8,534 bases of DNA from an uncultured Chromatiaceae bacterium (GCA_946481195.1 CAMLNG010000141.1:1-8534); one strand, 5' to 3'. Positions 1 to 6,896 are shown, counted from the first letter of the stretch. Translations and numbers: made by a program. The notes: generated by a model not told the origin, from the letters alone.

Positions 1-1
1 G

Positions 2-1867
2 CGTTACATTGAAACTATCCCCAAACGCGGCTTTCGCTTTATCGCACCCGTGTCTGAAGTGATTCTGGTCGCTGATAGCGCTGACGCAGATGAAACAACC
101 TCTCAGAACGAACTCATCGCCCAACAGCAAAGCCAAAACCAGCACCGGCATTGGTGGTTGCTCGCAGCAGTCTTTGTGAGCTGTATGGTGGCCATCACCG
201 GTTGGCACTATTGGCAACAAAGTTTGCTCGAACAGCATGTTCCCTTTGGTCGATTTGAGCCTATCTCTAGTATGGACGGCTTGGAACTTTATCCGGATGT
301 GTCTAAAGATGGAAGTTATCTGGTGTATGGCCATTCACCGGATTTTGAAGGCAACTCGTCATTAATCCTGCAAAATACACAAACATTGGAAAAAAAATTA
401 CTAAAAACAGTGAATGCCGGTGGTTTAAGAGGCCCGATCTTTTCCCCTGATATGACTCAGATTGTATATCAACATTTGCTTCGAGAGCATTTTTGCGAGA
501 TCCGCATTATGACTTTGAATGCCGCAACCTATGATGTTGAATCAGATAAACTTTTGACACAGTGTGGGCTGAAAAGTGTTGGTGCCCGGATGAGCTGGTC
601 GCCTAATGGTAAATATGTAGTCTTTCCCAACTGGTTGGCCAGAACTGAAAGTATAGTTTTACAGCTTCAGCCCATAGCTGGCGGTCCGGCCGAAGAACTC
701 ACGACACCGCCGCAAACCAGCTTGGGTGACTTTGCCGCTCGATTTTCCGCCGATGGTAGTAAGATTGTATTCGTTCGCGATGTTGCGGGTGGTACCGGAC
801 AGATCTGGCTGTTAGATATGGAAACAAGGTCTAGCAAAATGTTATTTCAACCAGAACATAATTACCCGGGAAATGTCGCTTGGACCGTGGATGGCAAAGG
901 AATTATTTATCCATCGGGGACTAATTCGTTATCTGTGTACGATTTACACACTGGAGTCTCTACATTATTCGCGAATACCGACAGTTCTCCTCATGATGTT
1001 TTAGTAAGCAAAGATAATAGGATATTTGCAAGTATCGGACGGTTCTGGCAAAGCAGTATTCGCAAAGTAAATAATCGACTGGAAAACCCAGTACAAAGCG
1101 CAGATGAAGTTGAATTTGCTAAACGTTCTGAGGGGATCGTACAGCTGAATCCCAATCCTGACGGGCCCGCAGCAGTGCTGACCAGCAGATCCGGTGGCCA
1201 GCAGGTCTGGCTTTATTATCCTGATGGCAGGCAAAAACAGATTAGTTCGTTTACCGGCCAGATGTATCCTAAGGTGCTTGAATTTTCTCCGGATGGAAAA
1301 AAGCTACTGGTGCTGGTGAACGCTATGATTTGGCTGCTTGAGGATGGTAAAGAACCTGTCGCAATTACTACTCCGGAGCAACAGAGCCGCGAGCCATCCT
1401 GGGGAGCTGATAGCCAGACTATCTATTTTAAACTTTCGCACAATGGGCGGTGGCAAATTATGCGACAGAGAATTACAGAAAAAACTGCCAGCATTTTCAG
1501 TGATCAATGGGATTTTTTTCAGGAGAGCCCAAGTGGCGATTATCAGTTGCGGCATTTACCTGGGGAGTCACATATCGAGCTGATTTATAAGGATTCGCAA
1601 GATGTGATTAAACTGCTAAATATGCCTAAGTTTGAGTTCCTTTCACCCAGAATTATTTTACGTGAGCACGGGGTCTACTTCTCTACCGCTAGCGGGCCCG
1701 ACAAAGTAGAAATCTTCCGTTTTAATCTCAAAACTCTGCAAATTGAAAGTACAGGTGTTGAACAAAAGTACTTGGGGCGACGATTTGATGTTAGTTTGGA
1801 CGAAAATTTTATCTATCAGGACGACGGTAAGCGTGGCGATATAGATATCGCCGAGCTGAAGTTTTAA
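2..1867 (+). CDS. Membrane-bound winged-helix regulator with PD40/TolB-like periplasmic domain (5' partial)
   Basis: This is a CadC/ToxR-like one-component regulator truncated by the left edge. The frame is open from base 2, and the first codons read RYIETIPKRGFRFIAPV, the classic C-terminal end (recognition-helix exit and wing) of the OmpR/PhoB winged helix. The GTG at 50 is therefore an internal Val, not the start; by comparison with the second regulator about 104 N-terminal residues are missing. Next come a Gln-rich linker, one transmembrane segment (HWWLLAAVFVSCMVAITGW, about bases 152-208) and a periplasmic domain of roughly 540 residues. That domain has repeated PD40/WD40-like motifs: YPDVSKDGSYLVY, GPIFSPDMTQIVY, MSWSPNGKYVVF, RFSADGSKIVF, VAWTVDGKGIIY, LEFSPDGKKLLV and PSWGADSQTIYF. 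These suggest a beta-propeller sensor. It has only two periplasmic cysteines (codons 494-496 and 563-565). The ligand and target genes are unknown. The domain assignment is firm; the signalling role is inferred from the family. Confidence 0.9.
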   Translation, partial: RYIETIPKRGFRFIAPVSEVILVADSADADETTSQNELIAQQQSQNQHRHWWLLAAVFVSCMVAITGWHYWQQSLLEQHVPFGRFEPISSMDGLELYPDVSKDGSYLVYGHSPDFEGNSSLILQNTQTLEKKLLKTVNAGGLRGPIFSPDMTQIVYQHLLREHFCEIRIMTLNAATYDVESDKLLTQCGLKSVGARMSWSPNGKYVVFPNWLARTESIVLQLQPIAGGPAEELTTPPQTSLGDFAARFSADGSKIVFVRDVAGGTGQIWLLDMETRSSKMLFQPEHNYPGNVAWTVDGKGIIYPSGTNSLSVYDLHTGVSTLFANTDSSPHDVLVSKDNRIFASIGRFWQSSIRKVNNRLENPVQSADEVEFAKRSEGIVQLNPNPDGPAAVLTSRSGGQQVWLYYPDGRQKQISSFTGQMYPKVLEFSPDGKKLLVLVNAMIWLLEDGKEPVAITTPEQQSREPSWGADSQTIYFKLSHNGRWQIMRQRITEKTASIFSDQWDFFQESPSGDYQLRHLPGESHIELIYKDSQDVIKLLNMPKFEFLSPRIILREHGVYFSTASGPDKVEIFRFNLKTLQIESTGVEQKYLGRRFDVSLDENFIYQDDGKRGDIDIAELKF

Positions 1868-1873
1868 ACGCAA

Positions 1874-1895
1874 TTTTATCAAGTTTTTATCAGAA
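1874..1895 (+). promoter_or_regulatory. 11-bp-period direct repeat, candidate winged-helix operator upstream of the peptide gene
   Basis: TTTTATCA occurs at 1874-1881 and again, identical, at 1885-1892, an exact 11-bp period. A weaker third copy, ATTTGTCAG (1908-1916), lies about two helical turns further on. OmpR/PhoB-family winged helices bind tandem direct repeats of about 11 bp head to tail, so this could be the site of one of the two flanking regulators. The array lies just after the stop of the first regulator and about 82-100 bp before the peptide ATG. A possible -10, TATTTA (1922-1927), sits 26 bp downstream of the repeat, with no good -35. That arrangement would suit an activator-dependent promoter. 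The repeat is seen directly; its function is inferred. Confidence 0.4.
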
Positions 1896-1976
1896 ATCCC
1901 TTAAAAAATTTGTCAGCAAAGTATTTAGAGTCGAAAGCTGTTTTTAAACACACAACCAAGCTGAGAAGGGATTTTT

Positions 1977-2174
1977 ATGAAAAGTTTAAATGTGCTGCGT
2001 TCAACAATGCTGTGCTCGGTGTTTGTATGTTCGGTTTCTATACCGAGCTTCGCGTTCAGCGATCCTGAACCTGCCCCAGTACCAGTGGAAAATACTTCAC
2101 CCTCTGAACCAACACCTGAGCCACAAAGTCCTGTTTGCGGCGACTGGCCTTATTGCGTTATTGAAAAAAGTTAA
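1977..2174 (+). CDS. Small exported proline-rich peptide with C-terminal CX5C motif
   Basis: I do not recognise this 65-residue protein as a named family. It starts at ATG 1977, five bases after the purine-rich Shine-Dalgarno AGAAGGGA (1964-1971). Residues 1-26 look like a Sec signal peptide: MKSLNVLR, then a hydrophobic core, then a SFA/FS cleavage site. There is no lipobox at C13 or C18, so a lipoprotein is unlikely. The predicted mature form is about 39 residues. It has a Pro/Glu-rich, probably unstructured stretch (residues 29-52) and then VCGDWPYCVIEKS, in which C54 and C60 could close a seven-residue disulfide ring around Trp-Pro-Tyr. The gene sits between two membrane regulators with periplasmic sensor domains, 109 bp after the first and 98 bp before the second. 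It has its own terminator, so it is probably its own unit. It could be a signal or ligand, a regulated target, or an unrelated secreted peptide. The signal peptide, Shine-Dalgarno and terminator make a real gene likely. Confidence 0.75.
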   Translation: MKSLNVLRSTMLCSVFVCSVSIPSFAFSDPEPAPVPVENTSPSEPTPEPQSPVCGDWPYCVIEKS

Positions 2175-2205
2175 TGTAAACAGCAAGCTTTACCAATAAC
2201 GCCCT

Positions 2206-2224
2206 AACAGCTATCGCTGTTTTT
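2206..2224 (+). terminator. Intrinsic terminator after the small peptide gene
   Basis: AACAGC (2206-2211) and GCTGTT (2216-2221) form a perfect 6-bp stem with a TATC loop. The stem runs into a T tract (2220-2224). It lies 32 bp after the peptide stop codon and is correctly oriented to end its transcript. The stem is short and half A-T, so termination may be incomplete and allow read-through into the second regulator. Confidence 0.6.
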
Positions 2225-2238
2225 CTAAAGAACTCATG

Positions 2239-2244
2239 TATACT
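2239..2244 (+). promoter_or_regulatory. Candidate -10 element (TATACT) for the second regulator
   Basis: TATACT matches the sigma-70 consensus at five of six positions. It lies 28 bp before the ATG of the second regulator and would start transcription near 2250-2252, giving a leader of only about 22 bases. No convincing -35 lies 16-18 bp upstream, where the terminator stem sits (around 2216-2222). The stretch right after the -10 is very GC-rich (CCCCGC), a discriminator type often linked to stringent control; that link is inference. Confidence 0.45.
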
Positions 2245-2265
2245 CCCCGCTATCTGATGGCGGGG
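2245..2265 (+). promoter_or_regulatory. Hairpin covering the ribosome binding site of the second regulator
   Basis: CCCCGCTAT (2245-2253) pairs with ATGGCGGGG (2257-2265) around a CTG loop: nine pairs, eight Watson-Crick and one G-U. The right arm contains the G-rich Shine-Dalgarno of the regulator, which ends six bases before its ATG, so the stem would hide it. The left arm lies at or upstream of the start point predicted from the TATACT box. The fold would therefore form only in longer transcripts, such as read-through from the peptide gene. The pairing is seen in the sequence; the regulatory effect is inferred. Confidence 0.45.
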
Positions 2266-2272
2266 GTGTTGC

Positions 2273-4426
2273 ATGCAGTTGGCGGATACCACTTTAAGTT
2301 TTGGTAGCTGGAAGTACAGTCCAGGAACTGGTACTTTGTGGCGGCTGGAACCACCTGCCGACTCTGCAGATATCAATACGCCAAACCAGCCTGATCTGGC
2401 GCCTTTGGTGTTGGAACCCCGCTTACATAAACTGCTGAACCACTTTTTAACTAAACCCGACGTGATCCATGCTAAGACCGACCTGCTGGATGCGATTTGG
2501 GGTGATGCTGAAGGTACTGATGCCGCATTGATGCGCGCTATCGGAGTCCTGCGTAAATTATTAAACGACACGACTAAACCCGCCTCTTATATCGAAACAC
2601 TGCCTAAACGCGGTTATCGCTGGGTTGCGCCTATTCAGGTGCTGGCAAAACCGGCACCGGATAAAGTTGCGCTTAAGCTCAAGCCGACAGTGTTGCAGAC
2701 AAAAGATGAGTCGGAACCCGAACAACTTATCCCACGTGCGCAACCTCAGACACAACAGCAGAGCCGGCGTGAACAACAGCGGCGGCTCAAACTACTGTCA
2801 GCATTTTTTCTTTGTGCCGTGGTGGCTTTAGTGATTAGTTTGCTGCTGTTTTTCGGTAAAAACAGCTTTGTGCCAGCTTTTACCCAACAAGTCACGGTCA
2901 GTGCGATGGCTGGTCAGGAACAAAGGCCGATATTGAGCCTTGATGGCCAAACTCTTTATTACCAGCAACGGACCAGTAATCAGCGCTGGCGCTGGATTGC
3001 CCATCACCTCAACAGTCATCGTAAACAACTACAGCTGCAGCAGTTTGATGCCATAGGTGCGGGGCAATGGCTGGGTCATGACTTTGTGTTTCAGGCGGTT
3101 AACGGCAAGCGTTGTAGTATTTTCCGGATGGAGGTGCATCAGCTGGAACAGCAGCTTACTTCCTGGTTGCCATGTCAGCAGCTTATCGCACAGGGATTGG
3201 CCGCAGATGGTAAAGAACTGGTGTGGCTGGACCAGCATCCAGGTTCCGGGGCCACACAGTTGTGGCGTTTTAACGGCCAGAAAGCTGAATTGCAGCAAAG
3301 CTTTGCTGAGTCCTATCAACGCCCGGTTGCAGCGCTGTTAAGTCAGCGCCAGGTCTGGGTGTTACTGCAACAGGATGATTTTAATACCAGTTTGTTCCGC
3401 TACGACCTGGTTACTGCCGCATTACACAAAGCGGCTGATTTCCCATATGCCTTTCATACCATGTCGGGATGGGATGACAAGAAACTGCTGCTATCAGGGC
3501 CTTCGGGGTCATTTATTTTTGAGCCGGCGCAATCTCAGCTCATTGCCCTGCAGCTGGCCAGTGGGGCTTACACCGATCAGCACCGGGTGGGCGAGCGATT
3601 ATTGGCCACGCAAATCCCGCACGATCTGGCTGACCTTCTGCCCCTGCAGGCCAATGGTTCCGGACGTAGTTCCACTTTGCTGTCCGCGTCGCCCTGGCTG
3701 AGCAGTAACAAAACGGATCAATTATTAAGCTGGAATGCTGCGCAGGCAGCGTTAGTATCTGAGCGTTCCGGTTTGCCGCAAATTTGGTGGTTTGACGGCA
3801 ATAAAGTCAGCCAGCTGACCCGCTTTACCCAATGGCGGCAAATCACTCAATTGCTTTGGGCTGGCGCCGAACTGTATGCAGTGATAGATCAACAGTTACA
3901 TCAGGTGTCGTTGCAGGACGGTAGTTTAACGGCCGTGTTGTTCCAGGACCGTCAGCTCCGGCATTTTGCTTATTGCCATGGCGGCTGGTTCTGGGCTGAG
4001 TTTAATCATCAGCAATGGCAGTTAAAAACCATGAACCAGGATATGCATCCGATTGAACTGCGGGCTGATATCGTCGACCTGCGCTGTGCACCTGAAGGCA
4101 GTTTATTGCTACAACAACAGGATGGCGCATTGGTCCGGTTCTGGCCTGAGCAGGAACGGATTACGACCTGGCCCTGGTCACTAAACTGGCGGCGGCTGAG
4201 TGGTAATAGCTGGGCGACCACCAGTAAAGGCCTGTATTGGCTGGACGAACAAGGTCAATTGTGGCTGAGTGACTGGGAGCAGCAGCAACGGCAATTGCTT
4301 CGGCCACCTGGTTTGTTACAGATCACAGGTCTGTATGGTCAGCTGGAACAGGAGCAGTTGTTTTTACAATTGGCGCGGGAGCCTGAAACTGATGTGGTCT
4401 GGTTACAACCACAACAGTTTCAGTAA
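2273..4426 (+). CDS. Membrane-bound winged-helix regulator with large periplasmic propeller-like domain
   Basis: This complete 717-residue one-component regulator has the same layout as its upstream neighbour. The cytoplasmic winged helix spans about residues 7-121 (FGSWKYSP at the start, LLDAIWGDAEGTDAALMRAI in the middle, YIETLPKRGYRWVAPI at the end). A charged, Gln-rich linker follows (122-171), then one transmembrane helix (about 173-195), then a periplasmic domain of about 520 residues. That domain looks like a degenerate TolB/PD40 propeller: ILSLDGQTLYY is recognisable, but later repeats have drifted and are rich in Gln and Trp. C281 and C301 align with the only two periplasmic cysteines of the first regulator. 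The winged helix carries a Pro/Asp-rich insertion of about a dozen residues near 28-42. ATG 2273 is chosen because it directly precedes the winged-helix start and has a G-rich Shine-Dalgarno six bases upstream. The signal and targets are unknown. Confidence 0.92.
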   Translation: MQLADTTLSFGSWKYSPGTGTLWRLEPPADSADINTPNQPDLAPLVLEPRLHKLLNHFLTKPDVIHAKTDLLDAIWGDAEGTDAALMRAIGVLRKLLNDTTKPASYIETLPKRGYRWVAPIQVLAKPAPDKVALKLKPTVLQTKDESEPEQLIPRAQPQTQQQSRREQQRRLKLLSAFFLCAVVALVISLLLFFGKNSFVPAFTQQVTVSAMAGQEQRPILSLDGQTLYYQQRTSNQRWRWIAHHLNSHRKQLQLQQFDAIGAGQWLGHDFVFQAVNGKRCSIFRMEVHQLEQQLTSWLPCQQLIAQGLAADGKELVWLDQHPGSGATQLWRFNGQKAELQQSFAESYQRPVAALLSQRQVWVLLQQDDFNTSLFRYDLVTAALHKAADFPYAFHTMSGWDDKKLLLSGPSGSFIFEPAQSQLIALQLASGAYTDQHRVGERLLATQIPHDLADLLPLQANGSGRSSTLLSASPWLSSNKTDQLLSWNAAQAALVSERSGLPQIWWFDGNKVSQLTRFTQWRQITQLLWAGAELYAVIDQQLHQVSLQDGSLTAVLFQDRQLRHFAYCHGGWFWAEFNHQQWQLKTMNQDMHPIELRADIVDLRCAPEGSLLLQQQDGALVRFWPEQERITTWPWSLNWRRLSGNSWATTSKGLYWLDEQGQLWLSDWEQQQRQLLRPPGLLQITGLYGQLEQEQLFLQLAREPETDVVWLQPQQFQ

Positions 4427-4444
4427 GTGGGATTATTCAGGAAA

Positions 4445-5725
4445 TCAGAGCGCGGCAAAACTGCGGCGTGCTGCCGCAATAGTCCGCTCTAAATCTTCAT
4501 CTGAATGTGCCAACGACAGGAAGCCGGCTTCGTAAGCAGAAGGTGCCAAATATACCCCTTCATTGAGCATCAGGTGGAAAAAGCGCTTAAATGCGTCAAT
4601 GTTGCACTGTGTCGCCTGCTGATAACTGCTGACTTCGGCCTGTTCCGTAAAGAAAATGCCGAACATACCACCAACCTGATTGGTTGATAATGCGACACCA
4701 GCTTCGGCCGCTGCCTGTTTCAGCCCTTGCAGTAACTTGGCTGTTTTCGCTGTCAGCGCCTCATAAACTCCCGGCTGGCTAATCGCATTTAATGCCGCTA
4801 AACCCGCCGCCATCGCAATAGGGTTCCCTGACAAAGTACCGGCCTGATACACCGGCCCCAGCGGTGCAATGTGCTGCATGATGGCTTTTTTACCGCCAAA
4901 AGCACCGACCGGCATACCACCGCCGATGATTTTGCCCAGCGTGGTCAAATCCGGTTGGATGCCATAATAGGCCTGAGCGCCACCCAAGGCGACACGGAAG
5001 CCGGTCATGACTTCATCAAAAATCAACACACTGCCATATTGGTCACATAAATCGCGTAGCCCTTGCAAAAAGCCTGGCTGAGGCGGAATGCAGTTCATGT
5101 TGCCCGCGACAGGTTCGACGATAATGCACGCAATATCATTACCATGTTCTGCAAAAAGCGCAGCAAGTTGCGGCAGGTTATTAAACTCTGAAGTCAGGGT
5201 ATATTTGGCAAAATCTGCCGGTACACCAGGAGAATTCGGTACACCAAGGGTTAAAGCGCCTGAGCCGGCTTTTACCAGCAATGAATCGGCATGGCCATGG
5301 TAGCAACCTTCGAACTTCACAATAGTGTTGCGGCCGGTATAGCCGCGCGCCAGGCGGATGGCACTCATCGTCGCTTCGGTACCAGAGCTGACCATCCGTA
5401 CCATTTCCATCGATGGCACCAGCCGGCTGACCAGCTCGGCCATGTCGATTTCTGCCGGGCAAGGTGCGCCGAAGCTCAGGCCTTTTTCAGCCGCTTTAAT
5501 GACCGCTTCCCGGATCGCCGGATGGTTGTGTCCCAGTAACATCGGCCCCCAGGAACCGACGTAATCAATATATTGATTACCGTCCACATCATAGATATAA
5601 GCGCCATCGGCGCGGTCAATAAACACCGGCGTGCCGCCAACACTTTTAAAGGCCCGCACCGGCGAATTGACGCCTCCTGGGATAGTTTGCTGGGCACGTT
5701 CAAACAGTTGTTCAGATAAAGTCAT
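4445..5725 (-). CDS. hemL: Glutamate-1-semialdehyde 2,1-aminomutase
   Basis: This PLP enzyme converts glutamate-1-semialdehyde to 5-aminolevulinate, the last step of the C5 route that starts tetrapyrrole synthesis in the cytoplasm. The sequence is full length and very close to E. coli HemL. It has [13 protein letters not shown] near the N-terminus, [61 protein letters not shown] with the PLP-ring Asp, [16 protein letters not shown] with the Schiff-base lysine, and [13 protein letters not shown] (5726-5728) and ATG (5723-5725) are adjacent in-frame starts. I prefer the ATG, which gives 426 residues and puts the lysine at 265, matching E. coli; GGA lies eight bases upstream. The gene follows pyrB by 18 bp, so the two are probably co-transcribed. 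It ends 18 bp from the convergent regulator. Confidence 0.97.
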   Translation of the reverse strand: MTLSEQLFERAQQTIPGGVNSPVRAFKSVGGTPVFIDRADGAYIYDVDGNQYIDYVGSWGPMLLGHNHPAIREAVIKAAEKGLSFGAPCPAEIDMAELVSRLVPSMEMVRMVSSGTEATMSAIRLARGYTGRNTIVKFEGCYHGHADSLLVKAGSGALTLGVPNSPGVPADFAKYTLTSEFNNLPQLAALFAEHGNDIACIIVEPVAGNMNCIPPQPGFLQGLRDLCDQYGSVLIFDEVMTGFRVALGGAQAYYGIQPDLTTLGKIIGGGMPVGAFGGKKAIMQHIAPLGPVYQAGTLSGNPIAMAAGLAALNAISQPGVYEALTAKTAKLLQGLKQAAAEAGVALSTNQVGGMFGIFFTEQAEVSSYQQATQCNIDAFKRFFHLMLNEGVYLAPSAYEAGFLSLAHSDEDLERTIAAARRSFAAL

Positions 5726-5743
5726 CACAGAAATCCAATTCGG

Positions 5744-6754
5744 TTATTTATGTTTCGCGCTGTACCAAGGCACTTCGCATTCGTATTTGTGGATGAGGTC
5801 TTCCACACCGAGTGTCAGGGCAAACAGGGCCATGCGAACTAACACACCATTGTCAGCCTGGCGGAAAATCGCCAGGTTTGGGTTCATATTCAGGTCGTTG
5901 TCCAGCTCATTGGCTTCAAGCCGGGAATCCCGCGGCAGCGGATGCATAATCACAGTGTTGGATTTACAGTGTTTGGTGTAAATCTCTTGATTGAGCCGGA
6001 ACTTACCGCGGTATTTATTGGCCTCTTCCTGCGACGGAAAACGTTCTTCCTGGATGCGGGTCTGGTAGACGATATCGGCATCGATATTACCGGCCAGCTG
6101 GTCGGTGATCCGCACTTTATGACCGGCGTTTTCAATGGCGCCGACGATTTCGTCCGGCATTGCGAGCTCGTTTGGCGCGATCAGCGTGAACTGAATATTT
6201 TTATACAGGCACAACAGTTTTGACAGTGAATGCACAGTCCGGCCGAACTTTAAATCGCCGATCATGGCGATGTGCATACCTTCGACACTTTGCTGTGAGG
6301 CCGCCAGTTCGCGTTCAATAGTAAATAAATCCAGCAGGGCCTGCGTCGGGTGTTCGTTGGCGCCATCGCCACCGTTTAATACCGGTACCCGGCTGCCTTC
6401 AGCAAATTCGGCAACACTACCAGCCTGTGGGTGACGCATGGCAATCACATCGCTGTAACTGCTGATCATCCGCGCTGTATCGTATAAAGATTCGCCTTTG
6501 GACAGGGCTGATGACTGGATGCCGGTGGTTTCACGCACTTCGCCGCCCAGCAAGTTAAAAGCACAACCGAAACTGACCCGGGTTCTGGTGCTGGGTTCAA
6601 AAAACAGGTTACCCAAAATCGCACCATCAAGCACGCGGGTGCGTTTTTGCCGCAGGGCATAAGGTTCCATCGAACGGGCAATGCGGAAAACGTGCGAAAT
6701 ACTGTCGCGGTCAAATTGCTTGACCGACAGAATATGTTGACCTTTGAAGTTCAT
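5744..6754 (-). CDS. pyrB: Aspartate carbamoyltransferase, long form
   Basis: The enzyme joins carbamoyl phosphate and L-aspartate to make N-carbamoyl-L-aspartate, the first committed step of pyrimidine synthesis. The active-site elements are all present: STRTR at 55-59 (carbamoyl-phosphate loop), K86 in the 80s loop, R107 in MRHPQ, HPTQ at 135-138, R172 in GDLKFGRTVHS, R233 and Q235 in TRIQ, and HPLPR at 271-275. At 336 residues it is about 25 longer than the E. coli catalytic chain. The extra length includes a C-terminal tail ending EVPWYSAKHK. I recall such long forms from Shewanella and relatives. No pyrI regulatory-subunit gene follows; hemL does, 18 bp on. The start ATG has only a weak AGG eight bases upstream. 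A consensus -10 and a leader hairpin lie in the 142-bp gap before it. Function is firm; the allosteric behaviour of the long form is not readable here. Confidence 0.96.
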   Translation of the reverse strand: MNFKGQHILSVKQFDRDSISHVFRIARSMEPYALRQKRTRVLDGAILGNLFFEPSTRTRVSFGCAFNLLGGEVRETTGIQSSALSKGESLYDTARMISSYSDVIAMRHPQAGSVAEFAEGSRVPVLNGGDGANEHPTQALLDLFTIERELAASQQSVEGMHIAMIGDLKFGRTVHSLSKLLCLYKNIQFTLIAPNELAMPDEIVGAIENAGHKVRITDQLAGNIDADIVYQTRIQEERFPSQEEANKYRGKFRLNQEIYTKHCKSNTVIMHPLPRDSRLEANELDNDLNMNPNLAIFRQADNGVLVRMALFALTLGVEDLIHKYECEVPWYSAKHK

Positions 6755-6785
6755 GCTTGGGGCCTATAACTTGAAGTGGCAGACA

Positions 6786-6819
6786 GCGGTCCGGCCTAAG
6801 CTGGTTAACACCGGCCCGC
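6786..6819 (-). promoter_or_regulatory. GC-rich hairpin in the pyrB leader
   Basis: On the - strand, GCGGGCCGG (6819-6811) pairs with CCGGACCGC (6794-6786) at eight of nine positions, with a single G-A mismatch and a 16-base loop. It would lie within the first 40 bases of a transcript started from the TATAAT box and ends about 31 bases before the pyrB ATG. No T tract follows, so it does not look like a standard attenuator. It could stabilise the RNA or respond to a regulator. Confidence 0.35.
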
Positions 6820-6824
6820 AAACT

Positions 6825-6849
6825 GGCCGCCATTATAATCAAAGCGGCC
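6825..6849 (-). promoter_or_regulatory. Probable pyrB-hemL promoter: TATAAT within an inverted repeat
   Basis: Read on the - strand, a perfect sigma-70 -10 TATAAT (6837-6832) lies 77 bp upstream of the pyrB ATG. The predicted start is near 6825 and the leader about 70 bases. The -35 region is poor: TAGGTT at 17-bp spacing. The -10 sits between perfect 6-bp inverted arms, GGCCGC (6849-6844) and GCGGCC (6830-6825), which could be a repressor site. The core ATTATAAT is itself a palindrome, so a TATAAT also reads on the + strand, but no + gene follows it. Confidence 0.5.
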
Positions 6850-6896
6850 GGACAAACCTATAGCTGAGGCTGTTTAATACCGGCAACAACGCAGGA

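Noticed and set aside
1910..1927. TTGTCA (1910-1915) and TATTTA (1922-1927) as a -35/-10 pair
   Set aside because: The two are only 6 bp apart, far from the needed 16-18, so they cannot form one promoter.
1990..2199. 69-codon frame overlapping the small peptide gene
   Set aside because: The 1977-2174 frame has the Shine-Dalgarno and a signal peptide; this one has neither, and its sequence looks like an out-of-frame reading.
2158..2571. 137-codon open frame on the - strand
   Set aside because: It overlaps the winged helix of the second regulator and its promoter region, and its composition looks like a reverse-frame shadow.
4457..4478. Hairpin TGCGGC/GCCGCA followed by TTTT on the - strand, as a hemL terminator
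   Set aside because: It lies inside the hemL coding end; stopping there would cut the RNA before the TGA at 4445-4447. The Ala/Arg-rich codons explain the GC repeat.
5631..5981. 116-codon open frame on the + strand across the hemL-pyrB junction
   Set aside because: It is antisense to two well-conserved genes, with no protein motif or start signal.
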